From NCBI GenBank assembly GCA_031556475.1, contig JAVBSY010000086.1, positions 1 through 17,960 on the forward strand: 17,960 nt of DNA. Reading direction: 5' to 3'. Shown in pieces: positions 6,900 to 15,399 of the stretch. The notes below the pieces were generated by a model. It saw only the letters and a program-made list of their open reading frames with translations. It did no database searches and was not told the origin of the DNA. The translations under genes were made by a program, and so were the position numbers. Numbering within the stretch: the first letter of the stretch is position 1; the number at the start of each line of letters is the position of its first letter. This DNA comes from Azoarcus sp031556475 (GTDB lineage: Bacteria > Pseudomonadota > Gammaproteobacteria > Burkholderiales > Rhodocyclaceae).

Positions 6900-9232
6900 A
6901 GATCGAAATCGACGGTCAGCAGGTAACGGTTCCGGACGGCAGCACCGTAATGGATGCGGCCGTTCAGGCGGGCGCCTATATTCCGCACTTCTGCTATCAC
7001 AAGAAGCTATCCATCGCGGCGAGTTGCCGGATGTGCCTCGTCCAGGTCGAGAAGGCGCCCAAGCCCTTGCCCGCGTGCGCTACGCCGGTTACCAATGGCA
7101 TGAAGGTGTGGACGCGCTCCGAGCAGGCTGTGAAGGCTCAGAAGGGGGTGATGGAGTTTCTGCTCGTCAATCACCCGCTGGACTGTCCGATCTGCGACCA
7201 GGGCGGCGAATGCCAGCTACAGGATCTGGCGGTGGGCTATGGTGCCGGCCAGTCCCGTTACCAAGAAGAAAAGCGGGTTGTATTCAACAAGAATCTGGGT
7301 GCGTTGGTTTCGACCGACATGACTCGGTGTATCAACTGTACCCGTTGCGTGCGTTTCACGGCTGAAATCGCCGGTGAAATGGAGTTGGGTCAGGCGTTTC
7401 GCGGCGAACATGCGGAAATCATGCCTTTCATCGAGAAAACGGTGGATTCCGAGCTGTCCGGAAATATCATTGATCTCTGCCCCGTCGGTGCGCTGACGTC
7501 GAAGCCGTTCCGTTTCGCTGCGCGAACCTGGGAACTGTCGCGGCGCAAATCCATTTCCCCGCACGATTCCCTCGGGGCCAATCTGATCGTCCAAACGAAG
7601 CACGACGTCGTCAAACGGGTGCTGCCGTTGGAGAATGAAGCGGTCAACGAGTGCTGGCTGACGGACAAGGACCGTTTTTCCTACGAAGGCCTGAACAGCG
7701 ACGAGCGTCTTGTCGCCCCTCAGATCAAGCAAGGCGATCAGTGGCGGCAGGTGGATTGGCAGACGGCGTTGGAGTTCGCCGCCAACGGGTTGCGCAATGT
7801 CATTGGCGATCACGGTGCATCGTCGGTGGGTGCGTTGTTGTCGCCGCACGCTACGGTGGAAGAACTGTTCCTGGCGCAGAAAGCCTTGCGTGGCCTGGGT
7901 TCGGACAATATCGATTTCCGCCTGCGTCAATGGGATTTCAGTGCCGACGGCAAGCGTGCGGGCGCGCCCTGGCTGGGCATGCCGATTGCCGCCGTGGGCG
8001 AATTGGATCGCTTGCTCGTTGTCGGTAGCTTCCTGCGCAAGGATGTGCCGCTGCTGGCTCAACGCGTGCGCCAGGCAGCCAAGCGTGGCCTGCATGTAAG
8101 CGCGCTTGGCGCGACGGCGGAAGAATGGTTGATTCCGGTGCGTCATCGTGCGTTGGTCGCACCCTCGCAGATGGTCGACATGCTTGCACAAGTCGCTGTC
8201 GTGCTTGCTGCGGAAAAAGGCACCGCAGTCGATCCGGCGTTTGCAGGCGATTTGCCTGAAACGATTTCCGAGCAGGCCAGGGCGATCGCCTCGAGTCTCG
8301 CGAGCGGACAGAAAGTCGCTGTCTGGCTCGGTAATTTCGCCGTCCAGCATGCACAGGCCGCGCAATTGGAAGCATTGGCGCAGGAAATCGCTCGTTTGGC
8401 CGGCGGCACCGCTGGCACGATTGGTGAAGCGGCCAACAGTGTCGGTGCTCATCTTACCGGTGCGACTCCCCGCAATGGCGGTCTCAATGCGCGGCAAATG
8501 CTTGAAACGCCGCGTCGCGCCTACGTGCTGCTGGGCGTTGAGCCCGACCTCGATTTTGCATATCCTGCGATGACGATGGCCGCACTGTCCGGCGCGCAAC
8601 TGGTTGTGGCCCTGTCGGCTTTCGATAGCCCGTCCCTGCGTGCCGTGGCCGACGTATTGCTGCCGATTTCGCCGTTCTCGGAAACATCGGGCAGCTTTGT
8701 CAATTGCGAGGGGCGGGTACAGAGTTTCAACGCGGTTGCACAGCCGAAGGGCGAAAGTCGTCCTGGGTGGAAAGTGCTGCGAGTTCTGGGCAACCTGCTT
8801 GACGTAAATGGTTTCGCCTATGAAAGTTCGGAAGCGATCCGCGATGAGGCGTTGTCCGGTGATTGCGCCAAGCATTTGAACAATGGTGTTTCCGGCATCG
8901 ATATGAGTCCTGTCGCTGTTGCGGAAGATGGCCTTGAGCGCGTTGCCGATGTGCCGATCCACTTTTCCGATCCCTTGGTTCGGCGTGCGTCGGCGCTGCA
9001 GCGTACGAAGGATGCGGAGACTCCGTCCGCTCGTATCAGCGCCGCGACGCTCGGGCGTCTTGGTTTGAGTGCCGGTGACCGGGTTCGTGTCGCCCGCAAC
9101 GGAGCGGGAATGGAGTTTGCGGTGATTGCCGACGATACGGTTGCCGCAGGTTGTGTTCGTCTTGCCGCCGCCCATGCTTCGACGGCGGAGGTTGGGCCGA
9201 TGTACGGAAAATTCAGCGTGGAGCGTGCCTGA
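6893..9232 (+). CDS. nuoG: NADH-quinone oxidoreductase subunit G
   Basis: Largest peripheral subunit, carrying electrons from NuoF toward NuoI. In 779 residues, an N-terminal ferredoxin domain binds the 2Fe-2S cluster N1b (cysteines 34, 45, 48 and 62). The next motif HPLDCPICDQGGEC (His94, Cys98, 101 and 107) binds N4/N5-type 4Fe-4S. CINCTRC (146, 149, 152) with the cysteine of DLCPVGAL (196) binds the following cluster. The rest is a molybdopterin-oxidoreductase-like domain without catalytic function in this family. Where E. coli has the extra CxxCxxxC of cluster N7, this protein reads SISPHDSLGAN, so N7 appears absent. I chose ATG at 6893, overlapping the nuoF stop by seven bases; the longer frame from 6836 would only add sequence unrelated to the family. 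Confidence 0.97.
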   Translation: MLEIEIDGQQVTVPDGSTVMDAAVQAGAYIPHFCYHKKLSIAASCRMCLVQVEKAPKPLPACATPVTNGMKVWTRSEQAVKAQKGVMEFLLVNHPLDCPICDQGGECQLQDLAVGYGAGQSRYQEEKRVVFNKNLGALVSTDMTRCINCTRCVRFTAEIAGEMELGQAFRGEHAEIMPFIEKTVDSELSGNIIDLCPVGALTSKPFRFAARTWELSRRKSISPHDSLGANLIVQTKHDVVKRVLPLENEAVNECWLTDKDRFSYEGLNSDERLVAPQIKQGDQWRQVDWQTALEFAANGLRNVIGDHGASSVGALLSPHATVEELFLAQKALRGLGSDNIDFRLRQWDFSADGKRAGAPWLGMPIAAVGELDRLLVVGSFLRKDVPLLAQRVRQAAKRGLHVSALGATAEEWLIPVRHRALVAPSQMVDMLAQVAVVLAAEKGTAVDPAFAGDLPETISEQARAIASSLASGQKVAVWLGNFAVQHAQAAQLEALAQEIARLAGGTAGTIGEAANSVGAHLTGATPRNGGLNARQMLETPRRAYVLLGVEPDLDFAYPAMTMAALSGAQLVVALSAFDSPSLRAVADVLLPISPFSETSGSFVNCEGRVQSFNAVAQPKGESRPGWKVLRVLGNLLDVNGFAYESSEAIRDEALSGDCAKHLNNGVSGIDMSPVAVAEDGLERVADVPIHFSDPLVRRASALQRTKDAETPSARISAATLGRLGLSAGDRVRVARNGAGMEFAVIADDTVAAGCVRLAAAHASTAEVGPMYGKFSVERA

Positions 9233-10287
9233 TGGAAGCGATGCTGCAACCGGTTGCAGAGCTGCTCGGTCCCGCATGGCCGGTGCTGTGGACCTTGGTG
9301 AAGATTGTCGCCATCATCGCGCCGCTGATGGTCTGTGTGGCTTATATGACCTATGCCGAGCGCAAGGTGATCGGCTTCATGCAGGTCCGGATCGGCCCCA
9401 ACCGGGTTGGGCCCCTGGGCTTGCTGCAGCCGATCGCGGATGGCGTGAAGCTGCTGCTGAAGGAAATCATCGTTCCGTCCGGAGCGAGCAAAGGGTTGTT
9501 CATCGTCGGCCCCATCCTGGCGATTGCCCCGTCGTTGGCGGCTTGGGCCGTCATTCCTTTCGGCGATGGTCTCGTGTTGGCAAACGTCAATGCCGGGCTG
9601 CTGTTCTTGCTCGCCATCACATCGATGGAAGTGTATGGCGTCATCATTGCCGGTTGGGCCTCCAACTCCAAGTATCCTTTCCTGGGTTCGATGCGTGCCG
9701 CGGCCCAGATGGTGTCCTACGAGGTGTCGATGGGATTCGCGCTGATCTGCGTGCTGCTCATTTCGGCCAGCCTCAACTTGACCGACATCGTCATGTCGCA
9801 GGGGACAGGTCGCTTTGCCGACATGGGACTGGGCTTCCTGTCGTGGAATTGGCTGCCTTTGCTGCCGATGTTCGTGGTATATGTGATTTCCGGCATCGCC
9901 GAAACCAATCGTGCGCCGTTCGACGTCGTCGAAGGTGAGGCGGAGGTGGTGGCGGGCCACATGGTCGAGTATTCGGGCATGGCGTTCGCGCTGTTTTTCC
10001 TGGCCGAATACGCCAATATGATCCTGGTGTCGATTCTGACATCGGTCCTGTTTCTGGGCGGATGGTTGTCGCCGGTCGGTTTCCTGCCCGACGGTTTTCA
10101 TTGGCTGGCGTTGAAAACAGCGACGATCCTTTTCCTGTTCTTGTGGACGCGCGCGACTTTCCCGCGTTTCCGCTACGACCACATCATGCGCCTGGGTTGG
10201 AAGGTATTCATTCCAGTTACACTGGTCTGGGTGATCGTAGTCGCTGTATGGATAATGTCACCATTGTCGATCTGGGGAAGGGGCTGA
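9232..10287 (+). CDS. nuoH: NADH-quinone oxidoreductase subunit H
   Basis: Membrane subunit that forms the floor and entrance of the quinone chamber and links it to the proton path. The 351-residue protein has about eight hydrophobic helices. The conserved cytoplasmic loop blocks are visible: TYAERKVIGFMQVRIGPNRV near the N-terminus, LQPIADGVKLLLKE just after it, and the acidic ETNRAPFDVVEGEAEVVAG in the middle. I chose ATG at 9232, which shares one base with the nuoG stop (TGATG) and has GGAG at 9220-9223. The longer frame from 9151 would add 27 Cys- and Arg-rich residues that overlap nuoG and do not look like NuoH. Confidence 0.97.
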   Translation: MEAMLQPVAELLGPAWPVLWTLVKIVAIIAPLMVCVAYMTYAERKVIGFMQVRIGPNRVGPLGLLQPIADGVKLLLKEIIVPSGASKGLFIVGPILAIAPSLAAWAVIPFGDGLVLANVNAGLLFLLAITSMEVYGVIIAGWASNSKYPFLGSMRAAAQMVSYEVSMGFALICVLLISASLNLTDIVMSQGTGRFADMGLGFLSWNWLPLLPMFVVYVISGIAETNRAPFDVVEGEAEVVAGHMVEYSGMAFALFFLAEYANMILVSILTSVLFLGGWLSPVGFLPDGFHWLALKTATILFLFLWTRATFPRFRYDHIMRLGWKVFIPVTLVWVIVVAVWIMSPLSIWGRG

Positions 10288-10288
10288 G

Positions 10289-10774
10289 ATGGGAGCCAAG
10301 GAATACATTGGTAGCCTGTTCCTGAAGGAACTGCTCAAGGGGATGGCGGTAACGGGGCGCCATCTGTTCGCACGCAAGATCACGATCCAGTTCCCGGAAG
10401 AAAAAACACCGCTGAGCCCTCGTTTTCGCGGCTTGCATGCCTTGCGCCGGTACCCCAATGGCGAGGAACGGTGCATCGCCTGCAAACTGTGCGAGGCGAT
10501 ATGCCCGGCGATGGCGATCACGATCGAGTCGGAGCAGCGCGAGGATGGCTCCCGCCGTACCAGTCGCTATGACATCGATTTGACCAAGTGCATCTTCTGT
10601 GGCTTTTGCGAAGAGGCCTGTCCTGTCGATGCCATCGTCGAGACGCGCGAGCTGGAGTATCACGGTGAGCAGCGGGGCGATCTTTACTACACCAAGCAGA
10701 TGTTGCTGGCTGTAGGGGAACGCCACGAAGCGCAGATTGCGTCCGACCGTGAGCAGGAAGCCAAGTACCGCTAA
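10289..10774 (+). CDS. nuoI: NADH-quinone oxidoreductase subunit I
   Basis: Ferredoxin-like subunit that passes electrons through two 4Fe-4S clusters (N6a and N6b) to N2 in NuoB. In 161 residues the two classic motifs are CIACKLCEAIC (cysteines 62, 65, 68, 72) and CIFCGFCEEAC (101, 104, 107, 111). An amphipathic N-terminal segment carries FLKELLKGM, which attaches it to the membrane arm. AAGGGG at 10278-10283 lies five bases before the ATG, and one base separates it from the nuoH stop. Confidence 0.98.
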   Translation: MGAKEYIGSLFLKELLKGMAVTGRHLFARKITIQFPEEKTPLSPRFRGLHALRRYPNGEERCIACKLCEAICPAMAITIESEQREDGSRRTSRYDIDLTKCIFCGFCEEACPVDAIVETRELEYHGEQRGDLYYTKQMLLAVGERHEAQIASDREQEAKYR

Positions 10775-10777
10775 AAG

Positions 10778-10801
10778 AGGAGGGGCGCGTTAGTACGCGT
10801 C
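10778..10801 (+). promoter_or_regulatory. Strong SD sequence followed by a hairpin ahead of nuoJ
   Basis: A full AGGAGG (10778-10783) begins three bases after the nuoI stop. A stem-loop follows immediately: GGCGCG (10784-10789), loop TTAGTA, then CGCGTC (10796-10801), six pairs including one G-U. The nuoJ ATG lies 31 bases after the AGGAGG, too far for normal use. Folding the 18-base hairpin shortens that to 13 bases. No other start codon sits at a suitable distance. A weaker AAAAGAG lies directly before the ATG. A role in setting nuoJ translation is inference. Confidence 0.4.
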
Positions 10802-10814
10802 GCCAGAAAAGAGT

Positions 10815-11417
10815 ATGGAATTTAAGACTTTCGTCTTTTATTTTCTCGCCGTGATCCTTGTTTTCGCGGCGCTGAGAGTAATTACCGCGCGCAACCCGGT
10901 ACATGCGGCATTGTTTCTGGTTCTGGCCTTTTTCAATGCTAGTGGGATATGGCTGCTGTTGAATGCCGAGTTTCTCGCGATCACGCTCGTGATGGTCTAC
11001 GTCGGTGCGGTCATGGTGCTGTTCCTGTTCGTGGTGATGATGCTCGACATCAATCTCGACCGCATTCGCCAGGGATTTTGGCGGCATTTGCCGATAGGCG
11101 CGGCGATCGGCATTTTGATGGCCGTCGAAATGATCATGGTGCTTGGCGGCCCCTATTTCGGTTTGGAAAGGATGCCCGCGCCACCGCCGGCGCCGGCGAG
11201 TTACAGCAACGTGCATGACCTTGGTCGTGTGTTGTATACGGATTACGTCTATCCGTTCGAACTTGCTTCACTGGTGTTGCTTGTGGCAATGGTGGGGGCG
11301 GTGATGCTGACTTTGCGCAAGCGCAAAGGGATCAAGTACATCAATCCGGCGGAACAGATTGCGGTCGAGCGCGAGGGGCGCGTCGATCTGGTGAAAATGC
11401 CGGCCGAGAAGAACTGA
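10815..11417 (+). CDS. nuoJ: NADH-quinone oxidoreductase subunit J
   Basis: Membrane subunit of complex I next to NuoA, NuoK and NuoH. Its third helix, which changes shape during turnover in homologues, is part of the coupling between quinone reduction and proton pumping. The 200-residue protein has about five hydrophobic helices. The conserved block ITLVMVYVGAVMVLFLFVVM is visible at about residues 57-76, and the NPVHAALFLVLAFF helix precedes it. The C-terminal hydrophilic tail from about residue 170 is variable in the family. A 55-base GC-rich gap with a CGGCC-CGTT-GGCCG hairpin precedes nuoK. Confidence 0.96.
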   Translation: MEFKTFVFYFLAVILVFAALRVITARNPVHAALFLVLAFFNASGIWLLLNAEFLAITLVMVYVGAVMVLFLFVVMMLDINLDRIRQGFWRHLPIGAAIGILMAVEMIMVLGGPYFGLERMPAPPPAPASYSNVHDLGRVLYTDYVYPFELASLVLLVAMVGAVMLTLRKRKGIKYINPAEQIAVEREGRVDLVKMPAEKN

Positions 11418-11472
11418 CAGGCACGAATGAAATTCGCGGCGGCCCGTTGGCCGGCGCGCTAGGGAGTCAAGG

Positions 11473-11778
11473 ATGCTTTCGCTTTCCCATTACCTCATTC
11501 TGGGCGCGATCTTGTTCGCGATCAGCGTGGTTGGGATCTTCCTCAACAGGAAGAACCTCATCGTGCTCTTGATGGCTGTCGAGCTGATGCTGCTCGCGGT
11601 CAATATGAATTTCATCGCCTTTTCTCATTTCCTGGGCGATTTGGCCGGGCAAGTTTTCGTTTTCTTCATCCTTACCGTTGCGGCAGCCGAGTCGGCGATC
11701 GGGCTTGCCATTCTGGTCGTGCTGTTCCGCAATTTGCGGAGCATCCACGTGGATGATCTGGACAGCCTCAAAGGTTAA
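11473..11778 (+). CDS. nuoK: NADH-quinone oxidoreductase subunit K
   Basis: Three-helix membrane subunit related to MrpC, part of the proton path between NuoJ and NuoN. In 101 residues the two conserved membrane glutamates are visible at 37 (in MAVELMLLAVN) and 73 (in VAAAESAIGLAI). They correspond to Glu36 and Glu72 of E. coli, which are required for activity. Length matches the family (about 100). AGGGAG at 11461-11466 lies six bases before the ATG. nuoL begins within 15 bases of its stop. Confidence 0.97.
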   Translation: MLSLSHYLILGAILFAISVVGIFLNRKNLIVLLMAVELMLLAVNMNFIAFSHFLGDLAGQVFVFFILTVAAAESAIGLAILVVLFRNLRSIHVDDLDSLKG

Positions 11779-11790
11779 GGAAGCATGGCA

Positions 11791-13803
11791 ATGACGGATA
11801 TGCAGAAGCTTTATCTACTCGTGCCACTGGCGCCGCTTGCCGGAGCGCTGCTTGCCGGGCTGTTCGGCAAGATGATCGGCCGTGCCGGCGCGCATATCGT
11901 GACCATTCTCGGCGTTGCCGTGGCGTTTGTCGCCTCGGTCGTGATTTTCGGCGACGTGCAGGCGGGCAATACCTTCAATGGCACCGTCTATACCTGGATG
12001 GAGAGCGGCGGACTCCGTTTCGAAGTCGGTTTCATGATCGACTCGTTGACGGTCATGATGATGCTGGTAGTCAGCTTCGTATCGCTGATGGTGCATATCT
12101 ATACCATCGGGTACATGCGCGAAGATCCCGGCTATCAGCGCTTTTTCAGCTACATCTCGCTGTTCACGTTTTCGATGCTGATGCTGGTGATGTCCAACAA
12201 CTTCCTGCAGCTTTTCTTCGGCTGGGAAGCGGTGGGACTCGTTTCTTACCTGTTGATCGGCTTCTGGTACGACCGCCCGACGGCGATCTATGCCAATCTG
12301 AAAGCATTCCTGGTCAACCGCGTGGGCGATTTCGGTTTCCTGCTCGGCATTGGCCTGATCGCCGCCTATGCTGGCAGCCTCAACTATGTCGAAGTATTTG
12401 CCCAGGCGAACGAGCTTGCTGCGCAGGACATGGCCGTGACGGGTTGGCCGTTGATTACGGCGATCTGTATCTGCCTGTTCATCGGCGCGATGGGCAAATC
12501 GGCTCAGGTGCCGCTGCACGTCTGGCTGCCGGATTCGATGGAAGGTCCGACGCCGATTTCCGCGCTGATCCACGCGGCGACCATGGTGACGGCGGGCATT
12601 TTCATGGTCGCGCGTATGTCACCCTTGTTCGAACTGTCGGATACGGCGCTTTCCTTTGTGCTCGTCATCGGCGCTACCACCGCACTGTTCATGGGTTTCC
12701 TGGGCATCGTGCAAAACGACGTGAAGCGCGTGGTGGCTTACTCGACCTTGTCCCAGCTTGGATACATGACCGTCGCCCTGGGTGTTTCGGCCTATTCCGC
12801 GGCCGTGTTCCACCTGATGACGCATGCCTTCTTCAAAGCTCTGCTGTTCCTTGGCGCCGGTTCGGTCATCATCGGCATGCATCACGACCAGGACATGCGC
12901 AACATGGGCGGTTTGTGGAAATATATGCCGATCACATGGTTTACCTCGCTGCTCGGCTCGCTGGCGCTGATCGGTTTCCCGTTTTTCGCCGGCTTTTATT
13001 CCAAGGATTCGATCATCGAGGCGGTGCATGCCTCGCACCTCCCCGGTGCGGGTTACGCAGCGTTTTGCGTCGTCGTGGGCGTTTTTGTCACCGCGTTCTA
13101 CTCCTTCCGGATGTACTTCATGGTTTTCCACGGCAAGGAGCGTTTCGGCCAGTCACATGATCACCATGAGCACGAAGACCATGCGTCCGGAGATCATCAT
13201 CATGGTCTGGCGCCGGGGCAGAAGCCGCATGAATCTCCGTGGGTGGTCACATTGCCGCTCGTGTTGCTGGCCATTCCGTCCGTGTTGATCGGTTTTTTCA
13301 CCATCGAGCCGATGCTGTTCGGCGAGTGGTTCAAGGGGGCGATCGTCGTCGGCGACAACCATGCCGGCCTCAAGGAACTGGCCGAGCAGTTTCACGGGGC
13401 ATTGGCGATGGGTCTGCACAGCCTGACGACTGCTCCCTTGTGGCTGGCGCTCGGCGGTGTGGTGGTTGCCTGGATCTTCTATATCGTCAAACCGGGTATT
13501 CCGGCGGCGATCCAACGCACCTTCCAGCCGCTGTATACCCTGCTCGACAACAAGTATTACTTTGACCGCTTCAACGAGATCTTCTTCGCGGGAGGGGCTC
13601 GCTTGCTCGGCAAGGGATTGTGGAAGGGGGGCGATCAAGGCTTGATCGATGGTGTTGCGATCAACGGTACGGCCCGGATGGTGGGCTGGATCTCCCAGAT
13701 TTCGCGCCTGTTCCAGACAGGTCACCTTTATCAGTACGCCTTTGCGATGATCATCGGCGTATTCATTCTGCTGACCTTCTGGCTCAAGTTCAATCTTGGA
13801 TGA
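11791..13803 (+). CDS. nuoL: NADH-quinone oxidoreductase subunit L
   Basis: Largest antiporter-like proton-pumping subunit, at the far end of the membrane arm, with a long lateral helix at its C-terminus. In 670 residues: the conserved glutamate of FFGWEAVGLVSYLLIGFW at 146, the lysine of GAMGKSAQVPLHVWLPD at 236, and the ISALIHAATMVTAG and LVAYSTLSQLGYM-type blocks (here VVAYSTLSQLGYM). About 16 helices are expected. Residues 456-471 are a histidine-rich loop with eight His in 16 positions. I chose ATG at 11791, nine bases after AAGGA (11777-11781); ATG at 11785 is only three bases from it and would add two residues, and ATG at 11800 is also in frame. An 82-base gap with a small ACGTCG-CATA-CGACGT hairpin (13852-13867) precedes nuoM. 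Confidence 0.97.
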   Translation: MTDMQKLYLLVPLAPLAGALLAGLFGKMIGRAGAHIVTILGVAVAFVASVVIFGDVQAGNTFNGTVYTWMESGGLRFEVGFMIDSLTVMMMLVVSFVSLMVHIYTIGYMREDPGYQRFFSYISLFTFSMLMLVMSNNFLQLFFGWEAVGLVSYLLIGFWYDRPTAIYANLKAFLVNRVGDFGFLLGIGLIAAYAGSLNYVEVFAQANELAAQDMAVTGWPLITAICICLFIGAMGKSAQVPLHVWLPDSMEGPTPISALIHAATMVTAGIFMVARMSPLFELSDTALSFVLVIGATTALFMGFLGIVQNDVKRVVAYSTLSQLGYMTVALGVSAYSAAVFHLMTHAFFKALLFLGAGSVIIGMHHDQDMRNMGGLWKYMPITWFTSLLGSLALIGFPFFAGFYSKDSIIEAVHASHLPGAGYAAFCVVVGVFVTAFYSFRMYFMVFHGKERFGQSHDHHEHEDHASGDHHHGLAPGQKPHESPWVVTLPLVLLAIPSVLIGFFTIEPMLFGEWFKGAIVVGDNHAGLKELAEQFHGALAMGLHSLTTAPLWLALGGVVVAWIFYIVKPGIPAAIQRTFQPLYTLLDNKYYFDRFNEIFFAGGARLLGKGLWKGGDQGLIDGVAINGTARMVGWISQISRLFQTGHLYQYAFAMIIGVFILLTFWLKFNLG

Positions 13804-13885
13804 ACACGGTCGGACACGGTAAGCAGCGAACAGCTACCAAACATAATAGACACGTCGCATACGACGTACAGAACGGAAAGCAACG

Positions 13886-15364
13886 ATGACGGACATTCCC
13901 TTCCTCAGCCTTGCCATCTGGGTGCCGATCCTGGGAGGGCTGCTGGTGTTGGCAACCGGGTCGGACCGTAATGCCCCCCTGGCGCGAATGATCGCGTTGA
14001 TGGTGGCTATCGCGGGTTTCTTCGTGACGATTCCGTTGTATCTGCATTTCGATACGGCGACCAGCATGATGCAGTTCGTCGAACTGAGGGACTGGATTCC
14101 ACGCTTCGGCATCAACTATCACCTCGGCGTCGATGGCATTTCGGTGCTGTTCGTGCTGCTCAACGCCTTCATTACCATCATGGTGGTGATCGCGGGCTGG
14201 CAGGTGATCGAGGAGAAGGTGGCGCAATACATGGCCGCTTTCCTGATCATGTCGGGGCTGATGAACGGCATCTTCTCGGCGCTCGACGGCGTATTGTTCT
14301 ACGTCTTTTTCGAAGCGTCGCTCATTCCGCTGTATCTCGTCATCGGCATCTGGGGCGGGGCGAACAGGGTTTATGCCGCCATCAAGTTCTTCCTTTATAC
14401 CCTGCTCGGCTCCTTGCTGATGCTGATTGCGCTGCTTTATCTGTATACACAGTCTGGCAGCTTCAGTATTCTCGAATGGCATCAGCTGAAAATCGGTATC
14501 GAAGCGCAGACCCTGATTTTCCTGGCCTTCCTTGTTGCCTTCGGGGTCAAGGTGCCGATGTGGCCGGTGCATACCTGGCTGCCCGACGCCCACGTCGAAG
14601 CGCCCACGGGGGGATCGGTGGTGCTGGCGGCCATCGCATTGAAGCTTGGCGCTTACGGCTTTCTCCGTTTCTCGTTGCCGATCGTGCCGGATGCTGCACA
14701 GCAGTTGGCGCCCATCGTCATCGCCCTGTCGCTGATCGCGGTGGTCTACATCGGTTTCGTCGCCTTGGTGCAGACGGACATGAAGAAGCTCGTCGCCTAT
14801 TCGTCGATCTCGCACATGGGGTTCGTCACGCTCGGTTTCTTCATGTTTAACCCGCTGGCGATCGAAGGCGCGCTGGTGCAGATGATTTCCCACGGCTTCG
14901 TTTCCGGTGCCATGTTCCTTTGTATCGGTGTGCTGTACGACCGCATGCATTCGCGCCAGATCGCCGATTACGGCGGCGTCGTTCACACCATGCCGAAATT
15001 CGCCGCATTCTTCATGCTATTTGCGATGGCGAACGCCGGTTTGCCGGCAACGAGCGGATTCGTTGGCGAGTTCATGATTGTCCTGGGCGCGGTGCAATTC
15101 AATTTCTGGGTTGCCTTCGCTGCCGCGACCACGTTGATCCTGGGTGCAGCCTATACATTGTGGATGTACAAACGCGTCGTATTCGGGGCGGTGGCCAACC
15201 AGCATGTCGCCGAACTGAAAGACATCGGCGCGAGAGAATTTGCTTTTCTTGCCATTCTTGCCGTGTGCGTGCTGGCGATGGGCTTGTATCCCTTCCCCGT
15301 TACCGAGGTGATGCACACCTCGGTCAATGAACTTCTCCGTCACATTGCCGTGAGCAAGCTGTAA
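13886..15364 (+). CDS. nuoM: NADH-quinone oxidoreductase subunit M
   Basis: Middle antiporter-like proton-pumping subunit of the membrane arm. In 492 residues the key charged membrane residues are present: the glutamate of FFEASLIPLYLVIG at 143, the lysine of FGVKVPMWPVHTWLPDAHVE at 222 and a second lysine in AIALKLGAYGFLRF at 253. The block KKLVAYSSISHMGFVTLG is typical. About 14 helices are expected. GGAAAG at 13875-13880 lies five bases before the ATG. nuoN starts 35 bases after its stop. Confidence 0.97.
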   Translation: MTDIPFLSLAIWVPILGGLLVLATGSDRNAPLARMIALMVAIAGFFVTIPLYLHFDTATSMMQFVELRDWIPRFGINYHLGVDGISVLFVLLNAFITIMVVIAGWQVIEEKVAQYMAAFLIMSGLMNGIFSALDGVLFYVFFEASLIPLYLVIGIWGGANRVYAAIKFFLYTLLGSLLMLIALLYLYTQSGSFSILEWHQLKIGIEAQTLIFLAFLVAFGVKVPMWPVHTWLPDAHVEAPTGGSVVLAAIALKLGAYGFLRFSLPIVPDAAQQLAPIVIALSLIAVVYIGFVALVQTDMKKLVAYSSISHMGFVTLGFFMFNPLAIEGALVQMISHGFVSGAMFLCIGVLYDRMHSRQIADYGGVVHTMPKFAAFFMLFAMANAGLPATSGFVGEFMIVLGAVQFNFWVAFAAATTLILGAAYTLWMYKRVVFGAVANQHVAELKDIGAREFAFLAILAVCVLAMGLYPFPVTEVMHTSVNELLRHIAVSKL

Positions 15365-15399
15365 GCGCAGGCGAAACACTTAACCGGATTGGTCAGAAG

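Noticed and set aside
11427..11462. Eleven-codon frame MKFAAARWPAR in the nuoJ-nuoK gap
   Set aside because: Very short, with no clear ribosome-binding site, and it overlaps a GC-rich hairpin; likely chance.
13852..13867. ACGTCG-CATA-CGACGT hairpin between nuoL and nuoM as a terminator
   Set aside because: The stem has only six pairs and no T-run follows, and it lies within an operon whose next gene must be expressed. I kept it only as a remark on nuoL.
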